Source: Clostridia bacterium (GTDB taxonomy: Bacteria; Bacillota; Clostridia; UMGS1810). Taken from it: DNA of 64,000 bases. Below the pieces are notes generated by a model, which was not told the DNA's origin, did not search any database, and was given only the letters and a program-made list of their open reading frames with translations. A program made the position numbers and the translations under genes. Below are positions 28,117 to 36,126 of this stretch, piece after piece (position 1 is the stretch's first letter; every line of letters begins with the position of its first letter). The stretch spans positions 143,809-207,808 of the forward strand of contig JAFUPN010000041.1 of the NCBI GenBank assembly GCA_017481205.1, given 5' to 3'.

Positions 28117-28250
28117 CCGCACCGCCCATGCGGAAGAATGACAACCTCAGCCCTCATTCCGCCGGCGGCTTTGTATTCCGGCCGAAGCAATCAAATTGAG
28201 CAAATGCAGACTCACCTTCCCCTGGAGGGGAAGGTGAGTTGCGGAGCAAC
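28115..28250. repeat. Hairpin-rich intergenic repeat
   Basis: Three stem-loops follow one another: TTCCGCA/TGCGGAA at 28115-28135, a perfect 13-bp palindrome arm pair at 28211-28238 (CTCACCTTCCCCT, 2-base loop, complement), and GTTGC/GCAAC at 28238-28250. The block fills the gap between the SLH gene terminator and the importer operator. The CCTTCCCC...GGGGAAGG type is reminiscent of short repeats scattered in Clostridia genomes (recollection, not checked). No coding potential is seen. Confidence 0.45.
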
Positions 28251-28314
28251 TCGGATGAGGTGGAATTGTAATCCTGCAATCCACAAATTAATCATTATTT
28301 ACTTGATTCCTGCA

Positions 28315-28351
28315 CAAAAAAAGACCGCTCAAATCATAGATTCAAGCGATC
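28315..28351 (-). terminator. Rho-independent terminator after the SLH gene 28380-30941
   Basis: On the minus strand, a 12-bp stem (GATCGCTTGAAT / ATTTGAGCGGTC, with G-U pairs) with a short loop is followed by a run of T residues. It lies 29 bp beyond the stop codon and marks the end of the upstream half of the locus. Confidence 0.8.
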
Positions 28352-28379
28352 TTTTATTGGGGATAAAATCCGTATAAAT

Positions 28380-30941
28380 TTATCTTCTTATAATAACAAC
28401 ATCACTGCACTGGAGATAGCGCATATTGACATATATCTTGTCACCGGGCAGGATTTCTGCCGCACTGGATTTTGAATAGGTCTTGTCCTGAGTATTGTAC
28501 AGATGGAAGGTGGTGGAATTTGCATAAGCAATACCTACCTCATCGCCATCCTCGCTGTATGTAATCCTCAGTCTCTTGTTTGCATAATCACATTCGCTGA
28601 CAACACCGCTCATAACAGTACATACACTGTATAGCCCCGCAGACATGTAGTAATCCGAGTCGGATGCATATACATTAAGAACATTAATATTGCTCTTGTC
28701 ATCGAAGGTAAAGAGCGCTAAGTCGCCCTCCTTAAGACTGTTTACAACCTCGGAGTCAACACCGCCGTCGCCCACCTTTACTGCAAAGGTAAGCTCTATG
28801 CCGTTCCACCAGCCTCTTATTGCAGGAGAAGCGTCTCCGTCGGAATTGAGGATAGAGCCCACACCCTTTACAACCATAAATTTGTCTGTGGAATTTATAC
28901 TTCTCTTAAACTCAGTGTTCATAACCATAACCTTGCAGTTAAGATATTTGTCCACATCATAAGCGGTCACACTGTAGCTTGTATCGCCCACAAAGTCGGA
29001 AATACTTACCATCTTGAAGTTTTCTCTGCTCATATCCGAGGGGATAACAAATATTTTTGCATTGGAATCTGCAAAGAACACTCCGTTAAAGCTTCTGGTA
29101 GCGCTTCTGTACATCTGACTGCCGCTGTAGGAAATACGGAAGTTGTCATTCTCGGCAGCGGTTTTCTCATTTTCCGAGCCTATGGGAATATCCTGGGCTG
29201 TTTCAAGCTGAATAAGCTTTCTGTCGGCATTAACCAGATATCTTATCATCTGATTAAAGCTGTCCATGGCAATAAGCTCATTGTAGAGCTCATCAGCACT
29301 GACAGACTCTCCGTTGTATTTTACCTTATCATAAAACGCCAGGTCTACCCAACGCTCATTCTCGGTAAATATCCTGCACATGGGGCTGCCGAGACCTTCT
29401 TTTTTGATGGCATAGAGATAGCCGTATACAATATCGTTTTCGTAGTACACATAGCTGATATTGTCAAAAGCGTCAAACAGAATTTTGTATGTCCTGCCCG
29501 GCTCAACCTTGCTGTGAACACTGCTGTCCACCTTATAGGTAACTCCTGCAATCTCCGCCTCATCCTCATCTAATGAATCAAAGGAGGTATTCATCACCTT
29601 GTCGCTTACGATAACCTTTTTGTGGCAGAGACCGTTGCCTATGCCCTCGCTTATAAGCAGCACATTGTCGGCAGCTATATCAGCAATGGTTATCTGCTTG
29701 CCGTCCTTGATTATCTCAAAGGTATATTCGTCGCTGTCCTCTTCAAGATAAACCGCAAAGCCGTCCTTGGAGACAACCACCTCAGAAACTGCGCTTACAC
29801 CTGCCGCAATCACGGTTTCATAGCTTGTTACTATAACCACATCGTATTTGCTGTCGCCGTCGTTTGACACAAATGTGATTTCGCCTTTGATCACATTCTC
29901 AAGGTCTTCCGGAGTCATAACCGCCATTTTACCGTTGAGAATATATGTAGCGCGGGTGGAGAGAGTAACCTTCCTTGAGCTGTCGTCATCGGTATAGCAT
30001 CTTATTAAGTCGCCGTCAACGGTGATATAGTCGCCGCCGGGAGCAGTAAGAAGCTTGTTTTCATCTGTAAGCTCCGCAAAAAGAGCATTGCGGACGGGAC
30101 GGTTCTGTGAATTGTCATAATACAGCTTTACATGATATCCTATATAATCCTGAGCCCCTGACTCTGCTTCATTGAAAATCATGTCGCCAATCATAATCTG
30201 GTTTACATCCAGCTCTGATTTCTGCGCATACAGGTCGGTATAGCCGTTTGCCGTGATAATACCCTCGGTCATGGCAACCTCGTGGCGCTCACTAAGCAGA
30301 CTTTCGCCGCCTACAGAAGCCATCTCAAGGCTGTCACCGATGGATACAACCTGCATAATATCCGCCTCTGCACAGTTGCGCAGAAGCACCATAGCTGTAG
30401 CCATATCAAGCCCCAAATCGTCTGCTGAGGATATACCCTCCAGCAAATCAGCACGCTGTGCCGCAATGATATAACCTCCGGGGAAGCCGCCCTTTGCCTC
30501 GGCAAACTGCTGATATCCTAAGATATTGCAAAGGATTTTCAGCGCCTGGGCAAGGGTAATCTCGCTCTCGGGCTGAAAAAGCCCGCTTGTGCTGCCGGAA
30601 ATATAGCCTGTGCGGTATGCGGTTTCAATGTAGTTTTCGTACTTGGTAGAGGGTGTAACATCGCTGAACACCTCGTCATCCGATACAAGCACATTTGGTG
30701 CGTCACCCGCAAGATGCACAGCCATTTTTACAAAATGAGCCCTTGTAAGCTTCACGGTGGGATTGTAGGCATCCTCATCGGGATCCATAGCACCTACCGC
30801 CATCAGGAAGTTATATGCTGTCTGCCCCTCCTCACTGCTTACACCGCTGTCTGCAGCATGAGACACAAAGGGTACGGAGGATATCAACGCAAGGCTGAGC
30901 ACAACTGATATTATTGATTTTATTTTATTTGAAATTCTCAT
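28380..30941 (-). CDS. N-terminal SLH-domain cell-surface protein with large beta-rich region (paralogue)
   Basis: 853 residues. Signal peptide 1-29, SLH repeats ~30-200 (LTRAHFVKMAVHLAGD; VFSDVTPSTKYENYIETAYRTGYISGSTSGLFQPESEITLAQALKILCNILGYQ), then ~650 residues of beta structure homologous to the protein at 20173-22833 (shared YDVV.V.SYET motif). The function of the large region is unknown. AAGGAGG is well placed before the ATG. It lies 15 bp after the 1648-residue SLH protein, so again an N-terminal SLH protein follows a C-terminal SLH protein. It is the last gene before a strong terminator. Confidence 0.75.
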   Translation of the reverse strand: MRISNKIKSIISVVLSLALISSVPFVSHAADSGVSSEEGQTAYNFLMAVGAMDPDEDAYNPTVKLTRAHFVKMAVHLAGDAPNVLVSDDEVFSDVTPSTKYENYIETAYRTGYISGSTSGLFQPESEITLAQALKILCNILGYQQFAEAKGGFPGGYIIAAQRADLLEGISSADDLGLDMATAMVLLRNCAEADIMQVVSIGDSLEMASVGGESLLSERHEVAMTEGIITANGYTDLYAQKSELDVNQIMIGDMIFNEAESGAQDYIGYHVKLYYDNSQNRPVRNALFAELTDENKLLTAPGGDYITVDGDLIRCYTDDDSSRKVTLSTRATYILNGKMAVMTPEDLENVIKGEITFVSNDGDSKYDVVIVTSYETVIAAGVSAVSEVVVSKDGFAVYLEEDSDEYTFEIIKDGKQITIADIAADNVLLISEGIGNGLCHKKVIVSDKVMNTSFDSLDEDEAEIAGVTYKVDSSVHSKVEPGRTYKILFDAFDNISYVYYENDIVYGYLYAIKKEGLGSPMCRIFTENERWVDLAFYDKVKYNGESVSADELYNELIAMDSFNQMIRYLVNADRKLIQLETAQDIPIGSENEKTAAENDNFRISYSGSQMYRSATRSFNGVFFADSNAKIFVIPSDMSRENFKMVSISDFVGDTSYSVTAYDVDKYLNCKVMVMNTEFKRSINSTDKFMVVKGVGSILNSDGDASPAIRGWWNGIELTFAVKVGDGGVDSEVVNSLKEGDLALFTFDDKSNINVLNVYASDSDYYMSAGLYSVCTVMSGVVSECDYANKRLRITYSEDGDEVGIAYANSTTFHLYNTQDKTYSKSSAAEILPGDKIYVNMRYLQCSDVVIIRR

Positions 30942-30956
30942 ATTCTGCCCCTCCTT

Positions 30957-33900
30957 TTAAAATAATTCCATAAGGCTTGCGATAACCTTTGCCGCCTGAG
31001 CTCTTGTTGAATATGCCTTGGGAGCGAAGGTGCCGTTGCCCATGCCGTTTACCACGCCCAGGCTTACCATAGCGTCAACATAGCTGCGTGCATATGCAGA
31101 GATTTCACCGCTGTCACTGAATGATGCTGACTGTCCCTCGGGGAGCTTTGTGCCCATAAGCACGAGAGTTCTGCCGATAATGGTTACCATGTCTTCTCTG
31201 GTGATATTCTCACCTATGCCGAAGCTGCCGTCGGGATAACCTGTAGCTATACCTGCCGCATAAGCCTTTGCAATATATCCGTTGTACCACTGACCGGGTA
31301 CCGCGTCGGTAAAGCTGTGATCCGCTGCTGGCTGATTTGCCGCAAAGGCACATACCACCAGCTTGACAAATTCTTCTCTGGTAATATTGTCATTGGGTCT
31401 GAAAAGCTTGTTTTCTGCCGGAGAAACAATGCCCTCCTTGTACAGACTCATAATGCTGTCTGTTGCCCAGTCGGCATCATTAATATCAGTAAATACAGTC
31501 TGAGACTCAACGGGAGTATATGGCTTGCTTTCGCTTGCAACGGGGAATGAGCCGCCCACAGACTTGCCGCCTGAGGAACCGCCGCCTCCCGATGAGCTGC
31601 CGCCGCCTCCTGATGAGCTCTCGTTTTCATCCTTATATTCATCTATCGCATCGCCCAGCTTAGAGAGCAGGTCTGTAATGCTGTCTGCCGGAAGCTTTTC
31701 TTTAAGAATGGAGCTTACGATATTCTGTTTTTTCTCTGAAAGCTCTGTGAAATATTCTATATCAGAATTATCATCGCCGTCGAGAAGAGCTGCATTGTCA
31801 TTGATAAGCTCTGTAATTTCGCCCCAGGGAACGCTGTTTACATTATCGAGAAAATCGGAAACTAAGGTGATAAATTCCAAAACCTCTGTGTAGCCGCCGA
31901 AGTCATCGCTGCCGATAACAAGCTCCGCTATATCATCTATAAGCTCGTCAGATGCATCCTCAATACCCAGTGCAGCCGCATTGCCGGAAATGAACTCTGC
32001 AAAAGCCGAAGCACTTGTACCGTTTGCCAGAGCAAGGATTTCGTCTCTGTCTGCCTTGGAGAGATACGAAAGCTCTTTGTTAGCTGTCACACCGTCGGCA
32101 TTCAGCTTAACTGTATATATATCCGTAGCCGCATCCGCGGGGAATACATAGTAATACTGCAGGCTGCCGTCTGCTCCTGCCGCAGCTGCATTGGCGGAAA
32201 CAACATTTCCTTTGCTGTCGGAAATCTCTACGGTTACAAGATTTGACAGTGCCGCCAGCTCTATGCTTGCCTCAAGCACATTTACATTGATGCTTACATC
32301 AAGAGCCGCCCTTGCACTTGTGCCGTATAAGGGTGAGGGAAGGGTATATTCCGCTTCTCCCGATTTAAGGCTTGCATATTTATCGGATACAAATCTGCCC
32401 TTGGAGTCAAGGACAAATGCCTTGATATCTGTTGTACCTGCAGGAGCTGCAAAGTCTACAGACACAATCTCTGCAGTTTTTGCAGGGAGAGTCACGCTCT
32501 TAACCGATTTTGCAAGAAGAGCATTGTCCTCGCCCACTGCATACACAACTGCAGTTACATTTGCTGAAGCGGAGGACATATTGTCTACCTGAAAATCTAC
32601 GGTATCATCCATAGACAGGTCAGTCAGATACACACCGCCGTCGGAGGTGGTAAAGCTCAGCTCAATGGGCTTGGTCTGTATAACAGGCTGCTTGCCCACA
32701 ACGCCATTGATATTTATGTTATATTCAGTCGAAGGCGAGAGCTCGCCGAAGGTGATTGTCATTGAATCGCCGCCAAAGTCAACCGAGTATTTATCACCGC
32801 CGAGAACGGCACCCTTTTCGTCTGTAATAACGATATCGGGATTCTGCACGCTGTTAAGCTCTGCTCCGAAGGTGAGTCTGAGTATCTCGCCGGATACAGC
32901 CGCGTCAGTATATCCGTCCGGTAAGCTGGTTTCCTTAAGCTCTACAGCTCCGGGCTCACTTCCGGAAAGCCATACCTCGTCTACAAGAATATAGCTGCTC
33001 TCATTTACACCGCCGCTCCAGCCTCCGAAGTTTATGAGGAAAGCGTCAAAGGTGGTCGCGGTTGAAAGGAAGCTCATAGGTATGGTAACAAGCTTCCAGC
33101 CCTGCCAGTCAATACCCATGGTGTATACCTTATTGCCAGTATTGTACTTATTATTTTTAAGGCTTGTATAAATAGCAATATTAGCTGTATTGCCTGTAGC
33201 CTTTGGAGAATATATCCAGAAGTTAAGGTATTTCATACCCGTTGCGTCAAAGGCAGTATTCTCTCTGAACCAGCCGTTTTTAGATACACCTGCGGTGTAT
33301 GCAACCTTGGCTGTACGTGAATAGAGATTTGTAATATCGCCTGAGGGCTCAAGATGTGCCGCCAAAGCATTCATATGCTCGTCGTTGTTTGCCGAGAATA
33401 TTGTTACGGTATCGGCAGTCACGGCCTTTTCACCTATTACAGCAGTAAATTCTGTCCTGCCGGTGTATTTATAGCCGTACTTATCTGTATAGTCAGGAGA
33501 GATTTTCAGGGTATATGTACCCGCTGTCAGCTCCTTTGTCATGTCTAAAGTAAGCACATTTCCGTTTATTGACGCATTAAATACATTGTAGAGCTTTTCG
33601 CCGTCACGGTAAAGGGATATATAGTCGGGCACATGAAGTGCCTTGTCTATATCATTGTTGAATGTGAGCGTAAGCTCAGAGAGAGAGTCTATCACCGCCC
33701 CGTCCTCAACAGAGCTGTCTGTAAGCATAAAATACGGAGAGGGTGCATTTACTGTAAATACCGCCTCGGCTCCTTCTGTACATACAGAATAATCGCCCGA
33801 GAGAACAGCTCCGTCTACAGTGATTTTCACAGTATCTCCATCGGCAAGAGCGCTGTCAAACACAACATTGAGCTTGTCTCCGTCGGCGCTTACACTGTAG

Positions 33901-35903
33901 CCGTCGGTCTCAGCATATTCTTCTCCGTTGTACTTATATACAGTTACAGCCTTGCTGTAATCTGCAGGTGCAATGTCTCCGCTGTAGGTAAAGCTATAGG
34001 CATTGTCACCGCCAAGGTCGTTTGGCACAAATCCCTGTTCGTAGCTATACTCAGAGCCGGTATATGTGATTTCTTCCGGCAGCTCGTTGCCAAGCCAGAT
34101 TCTGTCTATACAGAAAAATCCTGCTTCTGCCTTGGTGGAGCCCCAGCCGCCTATGTTTACAATAAACTTGTCTACCCTGCTGCCCATTGACTGATTGGTA
34201 AAGTCAGATATCCTGAGGCTTACTGTCCTCCAGCCCTGCCAGTCGGTCGTCACCTTTGTATAATACCATGCCTTGCCGGAATAGGTGGAGGTTTCTCTCA
34301 GCTGCAATACTATATTTTCATCCGTAGCCTTGGGGCTGTAGATAAGATAGTTTATATAAGTATATTTATTTATATCCGCAGCCAGCTTGTCTGATACAAG
34401 GCAGTTAAACTGACCGGAGCTTATCACCGGATGATTTATCCTGAAGGTTGTATCTCCGGTAAGAGCATATCCGTCTTCTTTTTCTATACTGTAGTTTGAA
34501 GGCATCAGTGCAGTATTTTCTTCATAGTCAAATATTTTTGTCATATCACTGCTGTCTGCTGCAGAGAATACCACTCCGTCACTGCCCACCACCGCAGGCG
34601 TACTGAAGGCAAATTCCTGTGTACCGCTGATATAAAAGCCGTTTGTATCGGCAAAATCGTCGGATACAGTCACTGTGTAATCACAGCCGCCGGGCAGACC
34701 GCTCGGGAAGGTAAGTGTAACGGTTTTTTCCTCGCAGGAAACTGTGAAATCAGTATACTCCTCGCCGTCTTTTGTTACAGCAAACATTTTGCCAATGTCA
34801 TAATTGTCGGGGCTGTTTGAAAAATCGAGACTGTATGTAAAGCCGGGCTCACTTGCGTCAACACTGTCGCCGCTGTTTACAGAGGTGGACACCACATTGA
34901 AGTTTACAGAATCCATACCTACAGAGAAATAAAATTCCGCGTCGGTACTGAGCTTTTTGCCTGTTGCAGCGAGGATTGCATCCTTGGATGCAGTCACCAT
35001 GTATGCACATTGGTCTGCAAGGGGTCCGTCAAACACTATGGATATAGTACTGCCGCTTACATCCACAGTATAGGGCTGAGCTGTCTCGGTATAATCGCTT
35101 CCGTCAAACTCATATACCCTTACTCCCTCTGCAGTATTGTAGTCTGTACCTTCGGCAGAATAGGTATACTGCCAGAGGCTTTCTGCAAAGCTGAGGGTAT
35201 ATGTGTTGTTATTGCCAAGGTCGGTGGCAACATGTGCCGCACCGTTGGCAACAGACGGTGTGGGTACAGCCAGAGCCTTGCCGTAGCTCGGCAGTTCTAT
35301 CCATATGCTGTCCACATATATAGTATCGCCTATGGTATAGCCGCCATTTGTGTAATTACTCCAGCCGGTGTCGTTAAAGCGGACAGTGAGCGCACCGAGG
35401 CTTGAATACTTAACTGCATTGAGCACATCGGATAGCTTGAAGTCCACCACCTGCCAGCCTCCGGCTATAACAGGATATTTTATGCTGTACTTGCCCGAGA
35501 AATTAGCGTTATTCGGGAAAAAAAGCAGATTAAACTTGCTTCCTGCCGCCTCACTGTAAAATCTCACCTTTACAGTTGCGTCGCTATGACCTATAAGGGA
35601 TGTATAATCATACTTATCCAGCGGTATGTTTATATCACCGCTGTTCTCATCCATAGTCCATTTAAAAGAGCCGCTCTTGCCCTCATAGGCTATGTCTGTG
35701 CTCATTTCGGTGAGATAAGCGTTGCCACTCTCAAGATATTTTGAGGGGATACTGCTGCTGTCTGAAAAATCAAACAGCAGGATTTTTCCGTCCTCAATAT
35801 AAGGAGCGGAGGTCTCAGCAAAAGCAATTCCCATATTTACAGGAATAAGTGTAATAAGGAAGCTGAATGCTGTGAGCAGTGCTGTTATTCTTTTTTTTAT
35901 CAT
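30957..35903 (-). CDS. Giant SLH-anchored multi-module surface protein (glycan-binding scaffold candidate)
   Basis: 1648 residues. Signal peptide 1-29. Three copies of a ~150-residue beta-sandwich module, here called the GGW module, lie at ~35-205, ~445-610 and ~835-990; landmarks are GGWQVVDFKLSD, DWQGWRTVSLRISDF...NIGGWG and DWQGWKLVTIPMS...NFGGWSG. They are separated by SbsA-type Ig-like (Big_5) domains. A fibronectin-like domain (~1090-1180), a helical region, a Ser/Gly-rich linker (~1440-1465) and three SLH repeats (~1480-1648) follow. No catalytic signature is recognised, so it probably presents binding modules from the cell wall. GAGGAG precedes the ATG and a good promoter lies ~40 bp upstream. 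The same GGW modules occur in both neighbours upstream. Confidence 0.75.
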   Translation of the reverse strand: MIKKRITALLTAFSFLITLIPVNMGIAFAETSAPYIEDGKILLFDFSDSSSIPSKYLESGNAYLTEMSTDIAYEGKSGSFKWTMDENSGDINIPLDKYDYTSLIGHSDATVKVRFYSEAAGSKFNLLFFPNNANFSGKYSIKYPVIAGGWQVVDFKLSDVLNAVKYSSLGALTVRFNDTGWSNYTNGGYTIGDTIYVDSIWIELPSYGKALAVPTPSVANGAAHVATDLGNNNTYTLSFAESLWQYTYSAEGTDYNTAEGVRVYEFDGSDYTETAQPYTVDVSGSTISIVFDGPLADQCAYMVTASKDAILAATGKKLSTDAEFYFSVGMDSVNFNVVSTSVNSGDSVDASEPGFTYSLDFSNSPDNYDIGKMFAVTKDGEEYTDFTVSCEEKTVTLTFPSGLPGGCDYTVTVSDDFADTNGFYISGTQEFAFSTPAVVGSDGVVFSAADSSDMTKIFDYEENTALMPSNYSIEKEDGYALTGDTTFRINHPVISSGQFNCLVSDKLAADINKYTYINYLIYSPKATDENIVLQLRETSTYSGKAWYYTKVTTDWQGWRTVSLRISDFTNQSMGSRVDKFIVNIGGWGSTKAEAGFFCIDRIWLGNELPEEITYTGSEYSYEQGFVPNDLGGDNAYSFTYSGDIAPADYSKAVTVYKYNGEEYAETDGYSVSADGDKLNVVFDSALADGDTVKITVDGAVLSGDYSVCTEGAEAVFTVNAPSPYFMLTDSSVEDGAVIDSLSELTLTFNNDIDKALHVPDYISLYRDGEKLYNVFNASINGNVLTLDMTKELTAGTYTLKISPDYTDKYGYKYTGRTEFTAVIGEKAVTADTVTIFSANNDEHMNALAAHLEPSGDITNLYSRTAKVAYTAGVSKNGWFRENTAFDATGMKYLNFWIYSPKATGNTANIAIYTSLKNNKYNTGNKVYTMGIDWQGWKLVTIPMSFLSTATTFDAFLINFGGWSGGVNESSYILVDEVWLSGSEPGAVELKETSLPDGYTDAAVSGEILRLTFGAELNSVQNPDIVITDEKGAVLGGDKYSVDFGGDSMTITFGELSPSTEYNININGVVGKQPVIQTKPIELSFTTSDGGVYLTDLSMDDTVDFQVDNMSSASANVTAVVYAVGEDNALLAKSVKSVTLPAKTAEIVSVDFAAPAGTTDIKAFVLDSKGRFVSDKYASLKSGEAEYTLPSPLYGTSARAALDVSINVNVLEASIELAALSNLVTVEISDSKGNVVSANAAAAGADGSLQYYYVFPADAATDIYTVKLNADGVTANKELSYLSKADRDEILALANGTSASAFAEFISGNAAALGIEDASDELIDDIAELVIGSDDFGGYTEVLEFITLVSDFLDNVNSVPWGEITELINDNAALLDGDDNSDIEYFTELSEKKQNIVSSILKEKLPADSITDLLSKLGDAIDEYKDENESSSGGGGSSSGGGGSSGGKSVGGSFPVASESKPYTPVESQTVFTDINDADWATDSIMSLYKEGIVSPAENKLFRPNDNITREEFVKLVVCAFAANQPAADHSFTDAVPGQWYNGYIAKAYAAGIATGYPDGSFGIGENITREDMVTIIGRTLVLMGTKLPEGQSASFSDSGEISAYARSYVDAMVSLGVVNGMGNGTFAPKAYSTRAQAAKVIASLMELF

Positions 35904-35943
35904 GAATTCAACTCCTCTCTAAAACTGTCATGATTGGTAAAAA

Positions 35944-35972
35944 ATAATATACATTTTTTCTGATTTTGTCAG
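35944..35972 (-). promoter_or_regulatory. Sigma-A-type promoter for the 1648-residue SLH protein gene
   Basis: On the minus strand, CTGACA at 35972-35967 and TATTAT at 35949-35944 are separated by 17 bp. The initiation codon at 35903 lies about 40 bp downstream with a good ribosome site between. This suggests independent expression of the two SLH genes in addition to read-through. Confidence 0.6.
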
Positions 35973-35978
35973 GTTAGG

Positions 35979-36106
35979 GACAAAAAATTTGTCGATATGC
36001 AAACTTCGTTTGCTCGATATTTTTACTATCGTAAAATCGATATGTTTTCGCTACGCTCAAACTCGATATGATATGAATTCATATCGATGCATTGCTATTG
36101 CAATGC
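35979..36106. repeat. Tandem array of stem-loops with CGATAT spacers
   Basis: At least five consecutive hairpins are readable: GACAAA/TTTGTC (35979-35993), GCAAAC/GTTTGC with TTC loop (35999-36013), TTTTAC/GTAAAA (36021-36036), the 16-bp palindrome GATATGAATTCATATC (36070-36085), and GCATTGC/GCAATGC (36089-36106). CGATAT-like spacers separate them. The array fills the gap between two surface-protein genes. Its function is unknown; a mobile repeat or a transcript-processing element are both possible. Confidence 0.6.
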
Positions 36107-36126
36107 TTTAACAGTGCAAAAATCAA

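Noticed and set aside
31560..31625. Ser/Gly-rich stretch in the giant SLH protein as a sign of a sortase or prepilin signal
   Set aside because: It is an internal linker before three SLH repeats, with no LPxTG-type motif or terminal membrane helix.
35979..36106. CRISPR array
   Set aside because: The hairpin units differ in sequence, spacing is irregular and very short, and there are no Cas genes.
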